Below, piece by piece: positions 1 to 7,789 of a stretch of DNA of 57,342 nt. Where the stretch lies: the NCBI GenBank assembly GCA_023423415.1, contig JAFAFP010000073.1:1-57342 (forward strand), given 5' to 3'. A program made the position numbers and the translations under genes. Source of the DNA: Pseudomonadota bacterium (GTDB taxonomy: Bacteria; Pseudomonadota; Alphaproteobacteria; Rhizobiales; Xanthobacteraceae). The first letter of the stretch is position 1. Every line of letters starts with the position of its first letter. Below the pieces are notes generated by a model that did not search any database, was not told where the DNA came from, and saw only the letters and a program-made list of their open reading frames with translations.

Positions 1-110
1 TGGGGGCTTAATAGTTTCGCCAAGCTTCGCCCCCACCCCCGACCCCTCCTCACCACGCGCAGGCAGGCTGCGTAAACTTGCCTGCAATGCTCGCGGGGGA
101 GGGGAGAAAA
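1..110. repeat. GC-rich intergenic palindromic repeat
   Basis: This non-coding stretch before hisD holds C-runs and G-runs that can pair: CCCCTCC near 45-51 with a GGAGGGG-type run near 97-105. A second inverted repeat GCAGGCA/TGCCTGC lies at 59-65 and 79-85. It resembles the dispersed GC-rich palindromes of Bradyrhizobiaceae genomes. The end of the window (57289-57309) carries a similar CCCTCCCC/GGGGAGGG hairpin. Whether both belong to one repeat family is an inference from composition. Confidence 0.4.
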
Positions 111-145
111 GTTGACGCCTCGCCTTCGGCGCGCCATCACGGGGC

Positions 146-1441
146 ATGCCGATCCGTCTCGATAGCCGCTCCGCCGATTTTCACGCGCGCTTCGCGCAAT
201 TCCTCGCCACCAAGCGCGAGGTGTCGGCGGACGTCGACCATGCCGTCCGCGCCATCGTGGCCGATGTCGCCGCGCGCGGCGATGCGGCACTGATCGAACT
301 GTCGCTGAAATTCGACCGTGTTGACCTCGGCAAGCTGGGGGTACGGGTAAGCGCGCAGGAGATTGCCGCGGCGGAAGTGGCTTGTGATGCCAAGGCGCTG
401 GATGCGCTGAAGCTCGCGCGCGACCGGATCGAAGCTTTCCATGTCCGCCAGAAGCCGAAGGATGACCGTTTCACCGACGCGCTCGGGGTCGAGCTCGGCC
501 ATCGCTGGACCGCGATCGAGGCTGTCGGTCTATATGTGCCGGGGGGCACGGCGGCCTATCCGTCCTCGGTGCTGATGAATGCGGTGCCGGCTAAGGTCGC
601 CGGCGTGCCCCGGATCGTCATGGTGGTGCCGGCGCCGGACGGCGCGATCAATCCGCTGGTGCTGGCGGCGGCGAAGCTCGGCGGTGTCGATGAGGTTTAT
701 CGCATCGGCGGGGCGCAGGCGGTTGCGGCGCTCGCATATGGCACGCAGACCATCAAGCCGGTGTCGAAGATCGTGGGGCCCGGCAATGCCTATGTCGCCG
801 CGGCCAAGCGGCAGGTCTTCGGCAAGGTCGGCATCGACATGATCGCTGGGCCGTCCGAGGTGCTGGTGCTGGCCGATGAGACCGCCAATCCGGACTGGAT
901 CGCCGCCGACATCCTGGCGCAAGCCGAGCATGACGAGGCTGCGCAATCGATCCTCATTACGAATGACGAGCGGTTGGCCAGGGATGTCGAGGCGGCAGTC
1001 GCCTCGCAGCTCAAGACATTGCCACGCGCGACGATCGCCAGCGTCTCCTGGCGTGATTACGGCGCGACGATCTTGGTGCGCAGTCTCGACGAGGCGGTGC
1101 CGCTGGTCGATGCGCTGGCGCCGGAGCATCTGGAATTGATTGCCGCCGATCAGGAAAGCCTGATCGGAAAGATTCGTAATGCCGGTGCGATCTTCGTTGG
1201 TGGTTATACGCCGGAAGCGATCGGCGATTATGTCGGCGGTTCCAACCACGTGCTGCCAACGGCGCGCTCAGCGCGCTTCTCGTCGGGGCTCGGCGTGCTC
1301 GATTTCGTCAAGCGCACATCGATCCTCAAATGCGGACCCGATCAGCTCGCGGCCCTGGGGCCGGCTGCCATTGCGCTCGGCGAGGCGGAAGGGCTGGATG
1401 CGCATGCGCGCTCGGTGGCGATAAGGTTGAATCGCAGATGA
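146..1441 (+). CDS. hisD: Histidinol dehydrogenase
   Basis: This enzyme catalyses the last two steps of histidine synthesis, the NAD- and zinc-dependent oxidation of L-histidinol through histidinal to histidine, in the cytoplasm. The 431-residue length is normal for HisD. Family signatures are present: GPGNAYVAAAKRQV, AGPSEVLVLAD, the Gln-x-x-His zinc pair in LAQAEHDE, the catalytic Glu-His pair in EHLEL, the zinc Asp in GDYVGGSNH and the C-terminal zinc His in DAHARS. The ATG has no obvious Shine-Dalgarno, but the protein begins where HisD proteins usually do. The stop overlaps the next gene's ATG (ATGA), so the two are translationally coupled, the usual order in Hyphomicrobiales. Confidence 0.97.
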   Translation: MPIRLDSRSADFHARFAQFLATKREVSADVDHAVRAIVADVAARGDAALIELSLKFDRVDLGKLGVRVSAQEIAAAEVACDAKALDALKLARDRIEAFHVRQKPKDDRFTDALGVELGHRWTAIEAVGLYVPGGTAAYPSSVLMNAVPAKVAGVPRIVMVVPAPDGAINPLVLAAAKLGGVDEVYRIGGAQAVAALAYGTQTIKPVSKIVGPGNAYVAAAKRQVFGKVGIDMIAGPSEVLVLADETANPDWIAADILAQAEHDEAAQSILITNDERLARDVEAAVASQLKTLPRATIASVSWRDYGATILVRSLDEAVPLVDALAPEHLELIAADQESLIGKIRNAGAIFVGGYTPEAIGDYVGGSNHVLPTARSARFSSGLGVLDFVKRTSILKCGPDQLAALGPAAIALGEAEGLDAHARSVAIRLNRR

Positions 1442-1923
1442 CCGACAAGGGCCCCTCCGCATCGAAGCTCGTCACCGTTACGGTGGACGAAGAATCGATC
1501 GGGCGGTCGGGGCCGGACATCGAGCATGAGCGTGCGGTGGCCATCTATGACTTGATCGAGGAAAACTCGTTCCAGCCGGTCGATCAGGATGTTGGTCCAT
1601 ACGCCCTGCACCTCAGCATGGCCGACAAGCGACTTGTGTTCGACATCCGCAAGACCGACGGAACGCCGGTGGTGGCGCACATGCTCTCGCTGACGCCATT
1701 CCGGCGGATCGTGAAGGACTATTTCCTGATTTGCGATAGCTACTATGCGGCGATCCGCACGGCGACGCCGGACCGGATCGAGGCCATCGATATGGGCAGG
1801 CGCGGGCTGCATGACGAAGGTTCGCGCGTCCTGATGGAGCGGCTCGATGGTAAGGTGATCGTCGACTTCCAGACCGCACGCCGGTTGTTCACACTGATCT
1901 GCGTGCTGCACTGGAAGGGCTGA
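1438..1923 (+). CDS. UPF0262 family protein
   Basis: A 161-residue conserved protein of unknown function, restricted mostly to Alphaproteobacteria. I chose the ATG at 1438 because it overlaps the hisD stop by four bases. An upstream extension in the same frame would lie inside hisD and has shadow-like composition. The body (VTVDEESIGRS, IEHERAVAIYDLIEENSF, then MLSLTPFRRIVKDY) matches what I recall of the family. It has no signal peptide or membrane segment, so it is probably cytosolic. Its constant position between hisD and a low-molecular-weight phosphatase is the main clue to identity. Function is not known. Confidence 0.9.
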   Translation: MTDKGPSASKLVTVTVDEESIGRSGPDIEHERAVAIYDLIEENSFQPVDQDVGPYALHLSMADKRLVFDIRKTDGTPVVAHMLSLTPFRRIVKDYFLICDSYYAAIRTATPDRIEAIDMGRRGLHDEGSRVLMERLDGKVIVDFQTARRLFTLICVLHWKG

Positions 1924-1931
1924 GGTCAGCA

Positions 1932-2393
1932 ATGAACCCGCCCGGCGCCCGACCGCAATCGGTGCTGTTTGCCTGCGGCCAGAACTCGATCCGTTCGCCG
2001 ATGGCGATGGCGTTGCTGCGTCACCTGTACGGCAAGCGCATCTATGTCGGCTCGGCTGGCGTGAAGGAGGGAGAGCAAGATCCCTTTGCGATCGCGGCGA
2101 TGGAGGAGATCGGGCTCGATATCGCCAGGCACAAGCCACATACCTTCGAGCAGTTGGACGACTGGGAAGGGCTGAATTTCGACCTCATCATCACGCTCTC
2201 GCCGGAGGCGCATCACAAGGCGTTGGAACTGACGCGGACCCTGGCCGCCGATGTGGAATACTGGCCGACCCCGGACCCGAGCGGCGCCGATGGCAACCGC
2301 GAGCAGAAGCTGGACGCCTACCGGGAAGTACGCGACATGCTGATGGATCGCATCAGGGGCAGATTCAGCGATACGCCGCGGGGAAGTGGATGA
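1932..2393 (+). CDS. Low-molecular-weight protein-tyrosine-phosphatase family protein
   Basis: A 153-residue phosphatase of the low-molecular-weight PTP/arsenate reductase fold. The active-site P-loop is visible near residues 14-21 as CGQNSIRS (Cys-x5-Arg-Ser), and the general-acid loop is the later TPDPSG, which holds the Asp. The protein therefore has the residues for a phosphocysteine mechanism, acting on phosphotyrosine proteins or possibly on arsenate. It follows UPF0262 by 8 bases with an AGGTCAG-type ribosome site. In related genomes the next gene is usually infA. Here it is not present (see findings). Substrate is unknown. Confidence 0.85.
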   Translation: MNPPGARPQSVLFACGQNSIRSPMAMALLRHLYGKRIYVGSAGVKEGEQDPFAIAAMEEIGLDIARHKPHTFEQLDDWEGLNFDLIITLSPEAHHKALELTRTLAADVEYWPTPDPSGADGNREQKLDAYREVRDMLMDRIRGRFSDTPRGSG

Positions 2394-2524
2394 CGGTATT
2401 GAATTCTTGCCGGTGCGCGTTGCCGGTTGTGAAATTGCAGCGATTCCGATAGGTCTTGCGCCTCCTGTGACGCTCCCTCGGATGCGCGCCAGCCGGCGTC
2501 TGCAATGATCGAACAAGCATATCC

Positions 2525-3145
2525 ATGATCGGCCGGCCCAAACTTGTCCTCGCTTCCGGCTCCCCCCGCAGGCTGACCCTGGTCAATCAGGCCGGCATCG
2601 AGCCTGATGCGCTGCAGCCTGCGGATGTCGATGAAATCCCTCTCAAGGGCGAATTGCCGAGAGCTTGCGCGACGCGGCTCGCCCGCGCCAAGGCTGAGGT
2701 CGCGCTCGAGGCCGTGCAGCGAAACGAGGATCTGCGCGGCGCCTACATCATTGCTGCGGATACCATCGTCGCGGTCGGCCGCCGCATCCTGCCCAAGGCG
2801 GAATCGCTGGACGAGGCTGGGCAGTGCCTGCGGCTGCTCTCCGGCCGCAATCACCGCGTTCATACCTCTGTCTGCCTCGTCACGCCGAACGGCAGCTTCC
2901 GTCAGCGCATGGTCGAGACCCGTGTGCGGTTCAAGCGGCTGTCCAGAGAGGATATCGAGGCCTATCTCGCCTCCGGTGAATGGCGGAGCAAGGCCGGCGG
3001 TTATGCCATCCAGGGGCTGGCTGGCGCGTTCGTCGTCAAGCTGGTGGGGTCCTACACCAACGTGGTCGGGCTGCCCCTGTACGAGACCTTGACGCTACTC
3101 TCCGGCGAGGGCTTTCCGATCCATTTCGGCTGGCTGAACACCTGA
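2525..3145 (+). CDS. maf: Maf family nucleotide pyrophosphatase
   Basis: A 206-residue Maf/YceF-type house-cleaning nucleoside triphosphate pyrophosphatase, which hydrolyses non-canonical or unwanted NTPs in the cytosol. Family motifs are clear: LASGSPRR near the N-terminus (phosphate binding), AADTIVAVGRR with the catalytic Asp, then KAESLDEA and SGRNHRVHTSV. The sequence GYAIQGLAG near residues 160-170 is the second conserved block. The start at 2525 puts LVLASGSPRR at the usual distance from the N-terminus. The exact nucleotide preference (dTTP/UTP versus 7-methyl-GTP) cannot be told from what I see. It is probably coupled with yacG, 47 bases downstream. Confidence 0.93.
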   Translation: MIGRPKLVLASGSPRRLTLVNQAGIEPDALQPADVDEIPLKGELPRACATRLARAKAEVALEAVQRNEDLRGAYIIAADTIVAVGRRILPKAESLDEAGQCLRLLSGRNHRVHTSVCLVTPNGSFRQRMVETRVRFKRLSREDIEAYLASGEWRSKAGGYAIQGLAGAFVVKLVGSYTNVVGLPLYETLTLLSGEGFPIHFGWLNT

Positions 3146-3192
3146 TCGCCAATGCGACTTCAATCGGCCGCGGCGTGTCCTATCTTCGCATC

Positions 3193-3396
3193 ATGACAAC
3201 CAGCCCGCCGCTCGCCCCCGACAAGCCGTGTCCGATTTGTGGCAAACCTTCGCTGGAGAAGTTCCGGCCGTTCTGTTCGCGTCGTTGTGGCGATATCGAT
3301 CTCAACCGCTGGCTGACCGGGGTCTATGCCATTCCGGTCACGGAAAACGATGACGATCCAGAACGTCCCCGCTCGCCCGACAGCGAGGCGGACTGA
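3193..3396 (+). CDS. yacG: DNA gyrase inhibitor YacG (zinc-binding)
   Basis: A 67-residue zinc protein of the YacG family, whose E. coli member binds GyrB and blocks DNA binding by gyrase. The four-cysteine site is complete: CPIC near residues 12-15 and FCSRRC near 27-32, followed by the family's DIDLNRWLTGVYAIP block. The tail is acidic (NDDDPERPRSPDSEAD), as is usual. I chose the ATG at 3193. The frame runs open further upstream into maf, but that part has no family similarity. It lies between maf and tRNA-Phe, the standard arrangement in this order. Confidence 0.93.
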   Translation: MTTSPPLAPDKPCPICGKPSLEKFRPFCSRRCGDIDLNRWLTGVYAIPVTENDDDPERPRSPDSEAD

Positions 3397-3545
3397 CGAT
3401 TTTCGACAATACGGATGATGCGCGAATGGCGGTGGACAGGGCGGGACTGCCCCTCTATAACGCCCCGCGCTATCGGTTCTTCCAACGAACCGCGTATCCG
3501 GTTTTCACCGTGATATGATTGCAGGCCCCATCCGGGGCTCTCGGC

Positions 3546-3621
3546 GCCCAGGTAGCTCAGTTGGTAGAGCATGCGATTGAAAATCGCAGTGTCGGTGGTT
3601 CGATCCCGCCCCTGGGCACCA
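3546..3621 (+). tRNA. tRNA-Phe (anticodon GAA)
   Basis: A 76-base cloverleaf including an encoded CCA. The acceptor stem GCCCAGG (3546-3552) pairs with CCTGGGC (3611-3617), followed by ACCA. The D-arm has AGCTCAGTTGGTAGAGC, the anticodon stem-loop is GCGATTGAAAATCGC with GAA, and the T-arm carries GGTTCGATCC. Antisense translation across it gives the familiar spurious peptide seen in many genomes. Its 3' end abuts a recombinase remnant, so it has served as an integration site. Phe-tRNA is a known target for integrative elements in rhizobia, for example the Mesorhizobium loti symbiosis island. Confidence 0.97.
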
Positions 3622-3840
3622 TTCCTGAACAGATTTACGAACTATGGGTGTGGGTTGGCCTTTGGGACCGAACGTTGACCGGATGTTATCGTTCGAGCCA
3701 ACGATTCGAATCTTGTTCTCCGAAACAATCACCGCATCGACGATACTCGCGAGGTAAGCTTTTCGGACCGCGACGTCGCCCGAAACAAGTTGCTTGCGCA
3801 TCAGCCGGATAAACGTATAGACGCCCGAGACGCTGTCGCG
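3622..3840 (-). pseudogene. C-terminal remnant of a site-specific (serine-type) recombinase
   Basis: The minus strand reads about 70 residues with the C-terminal signature of large recombinases from rhizobial integrative elements: RLMRKQLVSGD, VRKAYLASIVDAV and ENKIRIVGSNDNI, then a linker running into the tRNA-Phe antisense. It is cut by an in-frame TAA at 3841-3843, and nothing resembling the catalytic resolvase domain lies beyond, where the cueR coding sequence begins at 3878. So only the tail of the integrase survives. That it was the integrase of an element inserted at tRNA-Phe is inference from position. The family assignment rests on motif memory, not on a search. Confidence 0.6.
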
Positions 3841-3877
3841 TTACACGCAGTCCCTCGTGATGGTGAGCGCGCTGCGA

Positions 3878-4312
3878 TCAATTGGTCTTTCGATCACGGC
3901 GCGAGCTTGGTGCCGCGATCTCTTTTCCTGCGGAAAGCTCATCGATGATGGGACAACCCGGCCGGTTGTTGCCCTGACAATGCGAGGCGAGATGCCGGAG
4001 CGTTCCGATCATGTCGTCGATCTCGCGTCGTTTCGCCTCGAGCTTCTCAACATGACCGAGCGCCAGCTTCTTGACATCCGCGCTGGCACGCGAGCGATCT
4101 TGCCAGAGGGCAAGCAGCGCGGCGATCTGCTCGACCGAAAAACCAAGATCGCGCGCACGGCGAATGAAGCGTAAGGTATAGACGTCTTCTTGTGAATACA
4201 TCCGATACCCCGATGTCGAGCGGTCGGCGGATGGAATGAGGCCGACCGACTCGTAGTAGCGGATCATCTTCGCCGAAATGCCGGACGCATTCGCGACCTG
4301 TCCGATATTCAT
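3878..4312 (-). CDS. cueR: Cu(I)-responsive MerR-family regulator CueR
   Basis: A 144-residue MerR-family activator. The N-terminal winged helix-turn-helix (MNIGQVANASG, MIRYYESVGLI, GYRMYSQEDV) is followed by the dimerisation helix and a C-terminal metal loop, CQGNNRPGC. This is the Cys-x7-Cys spacing of CueR-type Cu(I)/Ag(I) sensors. Its ATG overlaps the end of copA by four bases, so copA-cueR form one minus-strand operon. The gene therefore lies under the promoter it should control. Its likely operators are the ACCTTCC-N7-GGAAGGT dyad before copA and the near-copy before copZ. The tail after residue 125 is basic and divergent. Confidence 0.9.
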   Translation of the reverse strand: MNIGQVANASGISAKMIRYYESVGLIPSADRSTSGYRMYSQEDVYTLRFIRRARDLGFSVEQIAALLALWQDRSRASADVKKLALGHVEKLEAKRREIDDMIGTLRHLASHCQGNNRPGCPIIDELSAGKEIAAPSSRRDRKTN

Positions 4313-6891
4313 GCGCGAGCCTCCTCTGCCTGATCCGGGAAACCATCCAATGATTGCCGTGACGTCGCCGATCCCCGATTACGAGGACCGGTGTCAAGCG
4401 GACCACGGAAGCGCTTCAGTCTCAATGCATTGGTGAGGACGAATACGCTCGACAAGGCCATGGCGCCGGCGGCCAGCATGGGCGAAAGCAATGTTCCGCT
4501 CACAGGGTACAGTAGGCCAGCAGCCACCGGAATCAGCGCCGCATTGTAGGCAAAGGCCCAGAACAGGTTCTGCCGGATATTGCGCATTGTTGCCTTTGAT
4601 ACAGCAATGGCGTTGACCACGCCGCGAAGATCGCCGGACATCAACACGACGTCAGCGCTTTCGATGGCGATATCCGTGCCGTTGCCGACCGCGATGCCGA
4701 TATCCGCCGCCGCCAGCGCCGGCGCGTCATTGATGCCGTCCCCGACAAAGGCGACGCGTGCGCCCCCTTGCGACAGACGGTTCACCACTTCCACTTTGCC
4801 GTCGGGCAACACTTCAGCCTCGACCTCATCGATCCCCAGTCGTCGTGCGATCGCAGCGGCGGTGCGGCCGTTGTCACCACTCACCATTGCGACCTTCACG
4901 CCGAGTTCGTGCAGCGCCGCGATGGCCGCAGGCGTCGTCGGCTTGATCGGGTCGGCGACGGCAATGACAGCCGCCAGCTTGCCGTCGATCGCCACATACA
5001 CCGGAGACTTGCCCTCTTCGCCGAGACGGATCGCCTGCTCCGCAACGACAGCCGGATCGGCTCCTTCACGCATCATGTAGCGATCTGCGCCAACGGCGAC
5101 GCGTCTGCCGTTGACGAGGCCCGCAACGCCAAAGCCCGGCACGGCCTCGAACTCGGCCGCAGACGGAATCTGGAGAACGCGATGCTTCGCCGCTTCGACA
5201 ATGGCCTGTGCGGTCGGATGCTCAGAGCGCGACTCGACCGCCGCGATCAGGGCGAGGGTTTCGTTCTCCGCAAAGCCCGGCGCTGTCACCAGATCGGTCA
5301 ACGCCGGCTTGCCCTCGGTCAGAGTACCGGTCTTGTCCACCGCGATGACGGACACATCCTGCAGGCTTTGCAGCGCCTCGCCTTTGCGGAACAGCACGCC
5401 GAGTTCGGCCGCGCGGCCGGTCCCGACCATGATCGATGTGGGTGTTGCAAGTCCCATCGCGCAGGGGCAAGCGATGATCAGCACGGCGACCGCATTGACC
5501 AGAGCGAATGTCAGGGCTGGACTCGGACCGAAGGTCAGCCAGGCACCGAATGTCAGCAGCGCAACGGTGATGACCACCGGCACGAAGTAGGCGGTGATCT
5601 TGTCGACAAGCGCCTGGATCGGCAGCTTCGCGCCTTGCGCGGATTCGACCATGCGGATGATCTGCGCCAGCAGCGTCTGCGAGCCCACGTTGGTCGCACG
5701 GAAGGTAAAGCTTCCCGCCTTGTTGACGGTGCCTCCCACAACCAGTGCGCCCTCAGTCTTGGCGACGGGGATCGGTTCGCCGGTGATCATGGATTCATCG
5801 ACATAGGAATTGCCGTCGATCACCTCGCCATCGACCGCGACCTTTTCACCTGGACGCACGATGACAATGTCACCGGGCTGCACCTGGCTGATCGGAATAT
5901 CCCCGGCTTCGCCATCACGCAGCACGCGCGCGGAGTGCGGCTGCAAGCCGACAAGTTTGCGGATCGCTTCGCTGGTGCGTCCCTTGGCGCGCGCTTCCAG
6001 ATAGCGGCCGAGCAGGATCAGCGTCACGATGACAGCAGCGGCTTCGTAATAGACATAAGCGGTATCGGCCGGCAGTACGTCGGGCATGAAGGTCGCGACA
6101 ATCGAATAGGCCCAGGCCGCTCCCGCGCCGATGGCGACCAGCGCATTCATATCGGGCGCGCCGCGCAGCAATGCCGGAAAGCCCTTGGTAAAGAAGCGCC
6201 GGCCCGGTCCGAACAGGACCAGCGTTGTCAGGATAAATTGTCCGTACCAACTCCAGATGCCGAGCGTGCCGGCGATCCAGTGGTGGAACGCCGGGATGAT
6301 GTGCGCTCCCATTTCGACGACGAAGACCGGGAGTGTGAGTGCCGCAGCGATGATCGTGTCGCGACGCAGGACAGCGATTTCGGCCGCACGCGCGTCCCGC
6401 TCGCGATCGCTGCTGTCGCCTTCTACGATCGGTTCTGCGCCGTAGCCGGCCTTCTTGACCGCGCGCAGAACCGAGTCGATCACCGCAGAGCCATCGACAT
6501 AGCTGACCCGCGCGCGCTCGGTCGCCAGATTCACGGCGACATCTGTTACCCCCGGCACCGCCTTGATCGCATTCTCCACACGCAACACGCATGAGGCGCA
6601 CGTCATGCCCTCGAGCGCAAACTCAGCGTCACGAACGCGGGCTCCGTAACCGGCATTTTCAATGGCGTCGATCACCGCCGGGACGTTGGGTTTACCCGAA
6701 AACCGGATGTCGGCGCGCTCGGTGGCGAGGTTGACCGAAGCCGCAGTCACGCCGGGGACAGCTTTGATTGCATTCTCAACGCGCGTCACACATGACGCGC
6801 ATGTCATATCCTCAATCGCAATCTGAATGGTGCCGTGCCCATCGGCAGCGGGTTTCGGCCCCAGGTGCTTGATTTCGGTCGATCCGATCAT
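4309..6891 (-). CDS. copA: Copper-translocating P-type (P1B) ATPase CopA
   Basis: An 860-residue inner-membrane pump that exports Cu(I) at the cost of ATP. There are two N-terminal heavy-metal domains with CASC sites (residues about 31-34 and 98-101), membrane helices, the TGEPIPV actuator loop, the CPC metal-site helix (ACPCAMGLATP), the phosphorylated Asp in DKTGTLT, the SEHP nucleotide motif and the GDGINDAPAL hinge. A longer GTG start at 6933 is possible in frame, but it would lie inside the CueR operator and upstream of the expected transcription start. I therefore prefer the ATG at 6891, which has GGGA eight bases before it. It is co-transcribed with cueR and divergent from copZ. Confidence 0.95.
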   Translation of the reverse strand: MIGSTEIKHLGPKPAADGHGTIQIAIEDMTCASCVTRVENAIKAVPGVTAASVNLATERADIRFSGKPNVPAVIDAIENAGYGARVRDAEFALEGMTCASCVLRVENAIKAVPGVTDVAVNLATERARVSYVDGSAVIDSVLRAVKKAGYGAEPIVEGDSSDRERDARAAEIAVLRRDTIIAAALTLPVFVVEMGAHIIPAFHHWIAGTLGIWSWYGQFILTTLVLFGPGRRFFTKGFPALLRGAPDMNALVAIGAGAAWAYSIVATFMPDVLPADTAYVYYEAAAVIVTLILLGRYLEARAKGRTSEAIRKLVGLQPHSARVLRDGEAGDIPISQVQPGDIVIVRPGEKVAVDGEVIDGNSYVDESMITGEPIPVAKTEGALVVGGTVNKAGSFTFRATNVGSQTLLAQIIRMVESAQGAKLPIQALVDKITAYFVPVVITVALLTFGAWLTFGPSPALTFALVNAVAVLIIACPCAMGLATPTSIMVGTGRAAELGVLFRKGEALQSLQDVSVIAVDKTGTLTEGKPALTDLVTAPGFAENETLALIAAVESRSEHPTAQAIVEAAKHRVLQIPSAAEFEAVPGFGVAGLVNGRRVAVGADRYMMREGADPAVVAEQAIRLGEEGKSPVYVAIDGKLAAVIAVADPIKPTTPAAIAALHELGVKVAMVSGDNGRTAAAIARRLGIDEVEAEVLPDGKVEVVNRLSQGGARVAFVGDGINDAPALAAADIGIAVGNGTDIAIESADVVLMSGDLRGVVNAIAVSKATMRNIRQNLFWAFAYNAALIPVAAGLLYPVSGTLLSPMLAAGAMALSSVFVLTNALRLKRFRGPLDTGPRNRGSATSRQSLDGFPDQAEEARA

Positions 6892-6924
6892 TTCGAATTC
6901 CCATTTGTCCGGATTGTCCCGAGA

Positions 6925-6955
6925 CAGATGCACCTTCCCAATATTGGAAGGTCAA
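6925..6955 (-). promoter_or_regulatory. CueR-type promoter/operator of copA
   Basis: Read on the minus strand, TTGACC (6955-6950) is followed by a 19-base spacer and CATCTG (6930-6925). The over-long 19-base spacer is the hallmark of MerR-family activated promoters. Within it lies the perfect dyad ACCTTCC-N7-GGAAGGT at 6932-6952, which matches the CueR box known from enteric copA promoters. The -10 is weak, as expected for an activator-dependent promoter. Confidence 0.8.
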
Positions 6956-6990
6956 GGCCCAACCGGTTCGAAAATCGGCGCTTGGCGGCC

Positions 6991-7021
6991 TTGACCTTCC
7001 AACTGTGGGAAACCCTACATC
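6991..7021 (+). promoter_or_regulatory. CueR-type promoter/operator of copZ
   Basis: TTGACC at 6991-6996, a 19-base spacer and TACATC at 7016-7021. The spacer holds ACCTTCC-N7-GGAAACC (6994-7014), an imperfect copy of the dyad before copA. The two promoters share a 16-base inverted repeat (6944-6959 against 6987-7002), so they are mirror copies driving copA leftwards and copZ rightwards. Confidence 0.78.
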
Positions 7022-7048
7022 GGGTCATCATTACTCCTGGAGATGACC

Positions 7049-7246
7049 ATGCTGAGCTTGAAAGTTCCGAAGATGAGTTGCGGCGGATGTGCCGCGAGCA
7101 TCGAGAAGGCGGTTAAATCGGTGGATCAGACCGCAAAGGTCGCAATCGATATCGGCACCAAACGGGTGGACATCGACTCTGCAATCGATGCCGGCAAGAT
7201 CGCGGCGGCGATCAAGGCTGCCGGTTACGACACCACCGCATTTTGA
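7049..7246 (+). CDS. copZ: Copper chaperone CopZ-like heavy-metal-associated protein
   Basis: A 65-residue single HMA domain with the MSCGGCAASIEKAV metal site (Cys-x2-Cys) and the beta-alpha-beta-beta-alpha-beta pattern of Atx1/CopZ chaperones. It likely delivers Cu(I) in the cytosol to CopA. An ATG at 7043 is also in frame, but the ribosome site CTGGAG directly abuts it. The ATG at 7049 has GGAG at six bases and is preferred. It is transcribed away from copA from its own CueR-type promoter. The decayed DUF411 gene follows 13 bases downstream, probably once in the same operon. Confidence 0.88.
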   Translation: MLSLKVPKMSCGGCAASIEKAVKSVDQTAKVAIDIGTKRVDIDSAIDAGKIAAAIKAAGYDTTAF

Positions 7247-7259
7247 CGGGAGAAGCCGC

Positions 7260-7748
7260 ATGGATGTAACGCGCAGACACGCGTTCGCGGCGGGAGTTTC
7301 GCTCACCGCCGCGACGGTCATTTTCGGCCCCGGCAAGGCTTGGCTGCCGCCGAGTCCAAACCGGCGATGACCGTCTACAAGGATGCATCCTGCGGCTGCT
7401 GTGGTGGCTGGGGTCGAACACATGGTCAAGGCCGGTTACAACGTGACGGCCATCGATGTCAGCGATCTCCCTGCCGTCAAGGCGCGTTACGGGGTTTCCC
7501 CTCAGCTTGCCTCGTGCCACACGGCGGAGATCGCCGGCTATGTCATTGAGGGCCATGTGCCGGCAGCGGCCGTTGACACGCTTTTGTCGAGCCGCTCTTC
7601 GTTGCGTGGGCTGGCGGTTCACGGGATGCCACTTGGTTCGCCTGGGATGGAAGTCCCCGGCCAAGCACCTGACCGTTACGATGTCATTGGGTTCGGAAGC
7701 GGCGATAACCTGATCTTCATGTCGTTTCGCGGCGTCACGCCCATATGA
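7260..7748 (+). pseudogene. DUF411 metal-binding protein gene with two compensating frameshifts
   Basis: The reading frames, stitched together, give a typical DUF411 protein: a signal-like N-terminus (MDVTRRHAFAAGVSLTAATV), MTVYKDASCGCCGGW with the Cys-rich site, VEHMVKAGYNVTAID, HTAEIAGYVIEGHVPA and GLAVHGMPLGSPGME. The first segment is in the frame of 7260, the CGCCGGW segment is one frame off (about 7340-7410), and the rest returns to the first frame. One base is missing near 7339 and one extra G sits in the GGGG run near 7412. The uncorrected frame stops at 7370. DUF411 proteins often accompany copper resistance genes. Decay or a sequencing error in a G-run would look alike. Confidence 0.8.
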
Positions 7749-7789
7749 GATCGCCGAGGACGGTTCGTCCGGCGACTGGCGCACTTCCG

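Noticed and set aside
3505..3621. Protein ending in the CPGAGSNHRHCDFQSHALPTELPG-type peptide
   Set aside because: This part is the antisense translation of tRNA-Phe, a well-known artefact. Only the part upstream of the tRNA was kept, as a recombinase remnant.
4768..6594. 608-residue open frame on the plus strand
   Set aside because: Antisense of copA with shadow-like composition and no ribosome site. copA carries all P-type ATPase motifs.
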